Assembly: GCA_013138855.1 (NCBI GenBank)
Contig: WTBX01000376.1
Coordinates: forward strand, 1-9,377
Direction of reading: 5' to 3'
DNA from: Methylococcaceae bacterium
GTDB lineage: Bacteria > Pseudomonadota > Gammaproteobacteria > Methylococcales > Methylomonadaceae
DNA: 9,377 nt
Position 1 is the first letter of the stretch. Every line of letters begins with the position of its first letter. Shown piece by piece: positions 6,463 through 9,377 of the stretch. A model generated the notes under the pieces. That model was not told the origin of the DNA. It searched no databases and was given only the letters and a program-made list of their open reading frames with translations. The translations under genes were made by a program, and so were the position numbers.

Positions 6463-7009
6463 GCATTCATGCTTTAAGTCCACTCAAAAAAGCCCGATCA
6501 TCATGGTCGGGCTTTTTTGTTTATTATGCCTCCTTTCTAGCTGTAGAAAAGAGACAGACCCCAATGATGTCACTATTTTATTCTGGACAGCTTTAGCAGA
6601 AAATAGACCTGATGAAGCTAAGCAATATAGCGTGCCTGATTCCGAACTTTTTTTTGATAAGAAATTGCGTAATGCTTATGTACAAACAGGTAAAGTTGAA
6701 ATTAATTATGACCAAGCCACCGTTGAAACCTTCATCAGCCGCCAATCTGCCGCAAGTGGCTCATCCTTTACCACTTACTTAATTCGCGTTCAAAAAAGTG
6801 ACCTGTGGAAAGTTGACTACAAACGCACTCTTGATAATATCGACGATAAAAAATTTAAAGATTTATTCAGCACCCTTCATAAACTCGGTAAAGAGGCAAA
6901 AACACATGCCAAAGAAAAACTATTCCCAGCCGTAAAAGATAAAACTAAAATACTCTGGGAATCTGTTAAAAACTGGTTTAAAAAACAAACAAAAAAATTA
7001 TTAGGTTAA
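6455..7009 (+). CDS. Small putative lipoprotein of unknown function
   Basis: A 184-residue predicted lipoprotein. The N-terminus has a basic n-region (K3, K8, K12), a hydrophobic stretch IIMVGLFCLLCLL (15-27) and a lipobox LSSC with Cys30 as the acylated residue; Arg at +2 argues for outer-membrane sorting. Residues about 37-120 (NDVTILFWTALAENRPDEAKQY...) look like a small alpha+beta domain resembling DUF4878/NTF2-like lipoproteins, a weak impression only. The C-terminal third (about 137-184) is very lysine-rich and probably helical and amphipathic. I chose the ATG at 6455: it overlaps the yccA stop by 8 nt and gives a proper n-region. In-frame TTG (6446) and GTG (6449) lie just upstream; the ATG at 6503 would leave a 14-residue signal without positive charges. 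The yccA terminator lies inside codons 11-22. I do not recognise a named family. Confidence 0.75.
   Translation: MTKHSCFKSTQKSPIIMVGLFCLLCLLSSCRKETDPNDVTILFWTALAENRPDEAKQYSVPDSELFFDKKLRNAYVQTGKVEINYDQATVETFISRQSAASGSSFTTYLIRVQKSDLWKVDYKRTLDNIDDKKFKDLFSTLHKLGKEAKTHAKEKLFPAVKDKTKILWESVKNWFKKQTKKLLG
6486..6518 (+). terminator. Intrinsic terminator of yccA, inside the lipoprotein reading frame
   Basis: AAAAAAGCCCGA (6486-6497) pairs perfectly with TCGGGCTTTTTT (6507-6518) across a 9-nt loop: a GC-containing stem followed by a T-tract, the textbook rho-independent form. Its A-tract on the other side would let it work in both directions. It starts 24 nt after the yccA stop and is wholly inside codons 11-22 of the next gene. 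Confidence 0.85.
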
Positions 7010-7075
7010 AAATATTAAGGGAATTCTTTGGCTTAAAAACATAGATAAATTAAGCAATACCAGTATTAAAAACGC

Positions 7076-7081
7076 TATAAT
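7076..7081 (+). promoter_or_regulatory. Putative -10 box of rpe
   Basis: A perfect TATAAT lies 29 nt before the rpe start codon in the 101-nt gap after the lipoprotein gene. No convincing -35 hexamer lies 16-18 nt upstream (AAGCAA-like sequence there). It suggests rpe has its own promoter rather than depending on read-through from yccA. Confidence 0.5.
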
Positions 7082-7110
7082 GAGTTATTTTTTACTAAGA
7101 GGATAAAAAA

Positions 7111-7779
7111 ATGTCAGAAAACTGGATAGCGCCTTCGATTCTTTCCGCAGATTTCGCTCGTTTAGGTGAAGAAGTTGATAATGTATTAGCATCAGGTGCT
7201 GATGTCGTACATTTCGATGTCATGGATAATCATTTTGTCCCTAACTTAACCATTGGTCCTTTAGTGTGCGATGCGCTAAGAAAACACGGTGTTACCGCGC
7301 CTATCGACGTACATTTAATGGTAGAACCTGTAGACAGAATCATTCCTGATTTTGCAGCAGCAGGCGCAAGCATGATTACCTTTCACCCAGAAGCATCAAA
7401 ACACGTTGATCGTTCATTACAAATGATTCGTGATGCAGGCTGTAAATCAGGGCTAGTATTCAACCCTGCAACGCCTTTAAGCTACCTTGACTATGTGATG
7501 GACAAAGTAGACATCATCTTATTAATGTCTGTAAACCCAGGTTTTGGCGGTCAATCATTCATTCCTGCGACCTTAGATAAATTGCGTCAAGCTAGAAAAC
7601 TTATTGATGACAGCGGTTTCGATATTCGCCTTGAAGTTGATGGCGGCGTTAAAGTTGACAACATTCGTGAAATCAAAGCTGCGGGTGCGGATATGTTTGT
7701 TGCAGGTTCAGCAATTTTTAGCCAACCTGATTACAAAAAAGTCATTGATGAGATGCGCGCAGAATTAGCACAAGCTTAA
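7111..7779 (+). CDS. rpe: Ribulose-phosphate 3-epimerase (Rpe)
   Basis: Cytoplasmic TIM-barrel enzyme that interconverts D-ribulose 5-phosphate and D-xylulose 5-phosphate in the pentose phosphate pathway (also used in Calvin and ribulose monophosphate cycles, which this window neither supports nor excludes). The 222 residues are the normal length. Metal ligands and catalytic residues are visible: Ser9 in APSILSADF, His34 and Asp36 in VVHFDVMDNHFVPN, His68 in DVHLMVE, and Asp177 in LEVDGGV. Phosphate-binding motifs are MSVNPGFGGQSF (139-150), DGG (177-179) and VAGSAIF (197-203). AGAGGA (7098-7103) lies 7 nt before the ATG, a strong ribosome site. It follows the lipoprotein gene by 101 nt with its own TATAAT. 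No partner gene such as gph follows; a repeat-rich gap does. Confidence 0.97.
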   Translation: MSENWIAPSILSADFARLGEEVDNVLASGADVVHFDVMDNHFVPNLTIGPLVCDALRKHGVTAPIDVHLMVEPVDRIIPDFAAAGASMITFHPEASKHVDRSLQMIRDAGCKSGLVFNPATPLSYLDYVMDKVDIILLMSVNPGFGGQSFIPATLDKLRQARKLIDDSGFDIRLEVDGGVKVDNIREIKAAGADMFVAGSAIFSQPDYKKVIDEMRAELAQA

Positions 7780-7801
7780 TTTTAAATAAAACTGATGTTA
7801 C

Positions 7802-7848
7802 CTAAAGGAGTGAAAAAACACGTTTTTTCACCATTGCAAACACTTCAA
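7802..7848. repeat. Imperfect direct repeat, copy 1, with hairpin
   Basis: Runs from CTAAAGGAGTG to CTTCAA and resembles 8031-8075 in the same orientation, sharing CTAA-GG, GTGAAAAA, a T-run followed by CAC, and CTTCAA in order. It contains a hairpin: GTGAAAAAAC (7810-7819) pairs with GTTTTTTCAC (7822-7831) around a 2-nt centre. It lies just after rpe and might also terminate it, but the U-run is within the stem, so this is uncertain. Confidence 0.6.
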
Positions 7849-7870
7849 TGTTTAGAATATAACGATGGAG

Positions 7871-7888
7871 TCCAAAACATGTTTTGGA
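7871..7888. repeat. Perfect 18-bp palindrome
   Basis: TCCAAAACATGTTTTGGA is exactly its own reverse complement. It is flanked by two direct copies of GGAGTC (7867-7872 and 7886-7891). It could be a protein-binding site or part of the surrounding repeat element; nothing in the sequence decides between these. Confidence 0.6.
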
Positions 7889-7902
7889 GTCAAATTTAGT
7901 AA

Positions 7903-7958
7903 AAGGACAGGCAGTCCTCTCTTGATTTTCATACTCTACGGAAGGACTGCCAGTCCTT
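7903..7958. repeat. Inverted repeat whose arms are themselves palindromic
   Basis: AAGGACAGGCAGTCCT (7903-7918) and AGGACTGCCAGTCCTT (7943-7958) are inverted copies with one mismatch. Each arm is also nearly its own reverse complement (AGGACTG-C-CAGTCCT in the right arm; AGGAC...GTCCT in the left). The pair can therefore form either one long stem with a 24-nt loop or two short hairpins. This is typical of REP/MITE-type intergenic repeats. Confidence 0.65.
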
Positions 7959-8030
7959 ATACTTATGTTTTCACGGGAAACCCAGAAGCCCTTTAATTTT
8001 CGTGTCTTTGCGTAACATTAGTTAAATAAT

Positions 8031-8075
8031 CTAAGGGGTGAAAAACCTGTTTTTTTCACTCCTACAACGCTTCAA
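8031..8075. repeat. Imperfect direct repeat, copy 2, with hairpin
   Basis: Second copy of the 7802-7848 sequence, CTAAGGGGTG to CTTCAA. Its hairpin pairs 8035-8045 (GGGGTGAAAAA) with 8052-8062 (TTTTTCACTCC) across a 6-nt loop with one G-T pair. The loops differ between copies while the stems remain pairable, which suggests the fold has been kept. Confidence 0.6.
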
Positions 8076-8206
8076 AACTGTCTTAAGCTCTCTCAAAATA
8101 CCTCCCGCCTTACTCTCTTTCCACTAGATATTCCGCTATACCAAAGTCTTTTAGAATTATTCATTCCGCAAGCAAGCCTTTCAATATACTCACTAATCTT
8201 TAAATC

Positions 8207-9377
8207 ATGATTTCAAAATTATTAAAAAAATGTGCGCTTAGCTCACTTATCGTCATTATGTCGATAACATCGGCACACGCGACCGACTCAAAAGCCGCAA
8301 TAGCCACAGCGCACCCTTTAGCCACCGAAGCAGGTTTTGAAATTTTAAAAAAAGGCGGCAATGCCTTTGATGCCGCCGTTGCAATCAGCGCAGCCTTAGC
8401 AGTTGTCGAACCTTCGGGTTCAGGTTTAGGCGGCGGAGGATTTTTATTATTACACCGCGCTAAAGATGGTTTTGAAACCATGATTGATGGGCGCGAAAAA
8501 GCCCCTTTAGCTGCCTCTAAAGATATGTATTTAGATGAAAAGGGGGAGGTAATTAAAGGCTTATCTAAAGAAGGGGGTTTAGCGGCTGCCATTCCTGGAT
8601 TACCCGCAGCGATGGTGCATTTAGCGGAAAAATATGGACGTTTATCTTTAAAAGAATCACTACAACCTGCAATTCGCTATGCAACAGAAGGGTTTTCTAT
8701 TGGTGAGCGTCATCGAAAACTATTAGGTTTTAGAAAAAAATTATTACAACAAAACCCAGAAGCCGCGCAGATTTTATTAGAGCAAGACAAAATCCCCGCT
8801 AACGGCAGTTTATTAAAACAAAGCGACTTAGCAAAAACCTTACAACTTATCGCTGACAAAGGCAAAGCGGGATTTTATCAAGGTGAAGTAGCGGAAAAAC
8901 TCATCAGCAGCGTCAATAAAACAGGTGGAATTTGGTCACAGCAAGATTTAGATAACTATAAAATCATCGAAAGAATTCCTGTTTATGGAAATTACAAAGG
9001 TATTAAAATCACCAGTGCCGCCCTACCCTCTTCTGGCGGCATCGTATTAGTTGAAACCTTAAATATTCTCGCAGCTTATGATTTAAGCAAATTCGATAAT
9101 ATTGCGCGTAAACATTTAATTAGTGAAGCCATGCGCCGCGCTTATCACGATAGAGCGTTATATTTAGGTGACAATGATTTTATTAAAGTCCCTGTTGCGC
9201 AATTATTAAATAAAGATTATGCCGCAGGTTTAAGAAGTACGATTCGCATGGATAAGGCTTTGCCAAGTCAGGAACTAAGCGGTGAAAATAAAGCGAAAAC
9301 AGGCGGCCGAAACACCACCCATTTTTCCATTATTGATGCAGAAGGCAATCGTGTTTCCGCCACCTTAAGCATTAACT
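8207..9377 (+). CDS. ggt: Gamma-glutamyltransferase (Ggt), N-terminal part
   Basis: Periplasmic N-terminal-nucleophile hydrolase that cleaves or transfers the gamma-glutamyl group of glutathione and related peptides; the precursor cuts itself into large and small subunits. 390 codons are visible before the window ends; the family is about 560-590. A Sec signal peptide is clear: K4, K7, K8, a hydrophobic core (10-20) and a likely cut after AHA (25). The large subunit follows with ATAHPLATEAGFEILKKGGN (33-52), AFDAAVA (53-59), EPSGSGLGGGGF (68-79) and DGREKAP (94-100), where Arg96 matches the glutamate-binding arginine. The self-cleavage site is GRNTTHFS, with Thr370 the expected nucleophile, and the small subunit begins there. 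The ATG at 8207 has no clear Shine-Dalgarno, but the signal peptide supports it. The gene appears intact as far as it goes. It is separated from rpe by the repeat region. Confidence 0.95.
   Translation, partial: MISKLLKKCALSSLIVIMSITSAHATDSKAAIATAHPLATEAGFEILKKGGNAFDAAVAISAALAVVEPSGSGLGGGGFLLLHRAKDGFETMIDGREKAPLAASKDMYLDEKGEVIKGLSKEGGLAAAIPGLPAAMVHLAEKYGRLSLKESLQPAIRYATEGFSIGERHRKLLGFRKKLLQQNPEAAQILLEQDKIPANGSLLKQSDLAKTLQLIADKGKAGFYQGEVAEKLISSVNKTGGIWSQQDLDNYKIIERIPVYGNYKGIKITSAALPSSGGIVLVETLNILAAYDLSKFDNIARKHLISEAMRRAYHDRALYLGDNDFIKVPVAQLLNKDYAAGLRSTIRMDKALPSQELSGENKAKTGGRNTTHFSIIDAEGNRVSATLSIN

Larger units (their letters stand above)
7780..8206. other. Gene-free, repeat-rich stretch between rpe and ggt
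   Basis: This 427-bp gap has no credible reading frame on either strand. From 7802 to 8075 it is dominated by inverted repeats flanked by two imperfect direct copies, described separately. Bases about 8085-8206 are A/T-rich unstructured sequence leading to ggt, with a -10-like TATACT at 8185-8190 but no matching -35 hexamer. I see no tRNA or recognisable riboswitch. Confidence 0.6.

Noticed and set aside
6503..6505. ATG at 6503 as the lipoprotein start
   Set aside because: It would leave a 14-residue signal peptide without basic residues and place the start codon in the loop of the terminator hairpin.
5465..8075. Intergenic palindromes as a CRISPR array
   Set aside because: There are no regularly spaced identical repeats with unique spacers; the repeats are single or paired and of different sequence.
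8200..8592. Minus-strand open frame of 130 codons
   Set aside because: It is antisense to the ggt signal peptide and large subunit, which match the family on the plus strand; its composition (Ala/Pro/Lys-rich) is that of a shadow frame.

Overview
The window looks like a chromosomal segment of an AT-rich gammaproteobacterium. YccA, LeuC, Hsp33, adenylate kinase and Rpe all resemble their gammaproteobacterial counterparts as I remember them. The low G+C, the Uma2-family gene and the palindromic intergenic repeats would suit a Thiotrichales- or Methylococcales-like lineage, but that placement is inference. There is no tRNA, rRNA, CRISPR array, transposase or phage gene.

Left block (1-3825, all minus strand). 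Read in transcription order it is adk, a Uma2-family nuclease-fold gene, leuC, a GIY-YIG nuclease-domain gene, then leuD (cut by the window edge). Gaps are 27 bp, 19 bp, a 4-bp ATGA overlap and 53 bp, so this could be one transcript. LeuC and LeuD are the two subunits of isopropylmalate isomerase (leucine biosynthesis) and are usually adjacent. Here a nuclease gene sits between them and a second nuclease-fold gene lies just before leuC.

Middle block (3826-5363). A plus-strand gene for a stand-alone two-CBS-domain protein diverges from adk. It converges on hslO (Hsp33, redox chaperone, minus strand) across a perfect 26-bp palindrome. A 430-bp gene-free stretch follows, holding the hslO and yccA upstream regions and a 102-nt nested inverted repeat with a 33-nt core palindrome.

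Right block (5794-9377, all plus strand). yccA (BI-1 family, modulator of FtsH in E. coli) overlaps the start of a small lipoprotein gene. A textbook intrinsic terminator lies inside the lipoprotein's signal-peptide codons. rpe (ribulose-phosphate 3-epimerase) follows behind its own -10 box. A 427-bp gene-free stretch packed with inverted and direct repeats comes next, then ggt (periplasmic gamma-glutamyltransferase), cut by the window end just after its catalytic threonine.

Most of the window is housekeeping. The parts worth a second look are the nuclease genes interleaved with leuC/leuD, the terminator inside a coding sequence, a 14-nt sequence placed identically upstream of the CBS gene and yccA, and the two intergenic repeat clusters. 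I found no convincing new multi-gene system.
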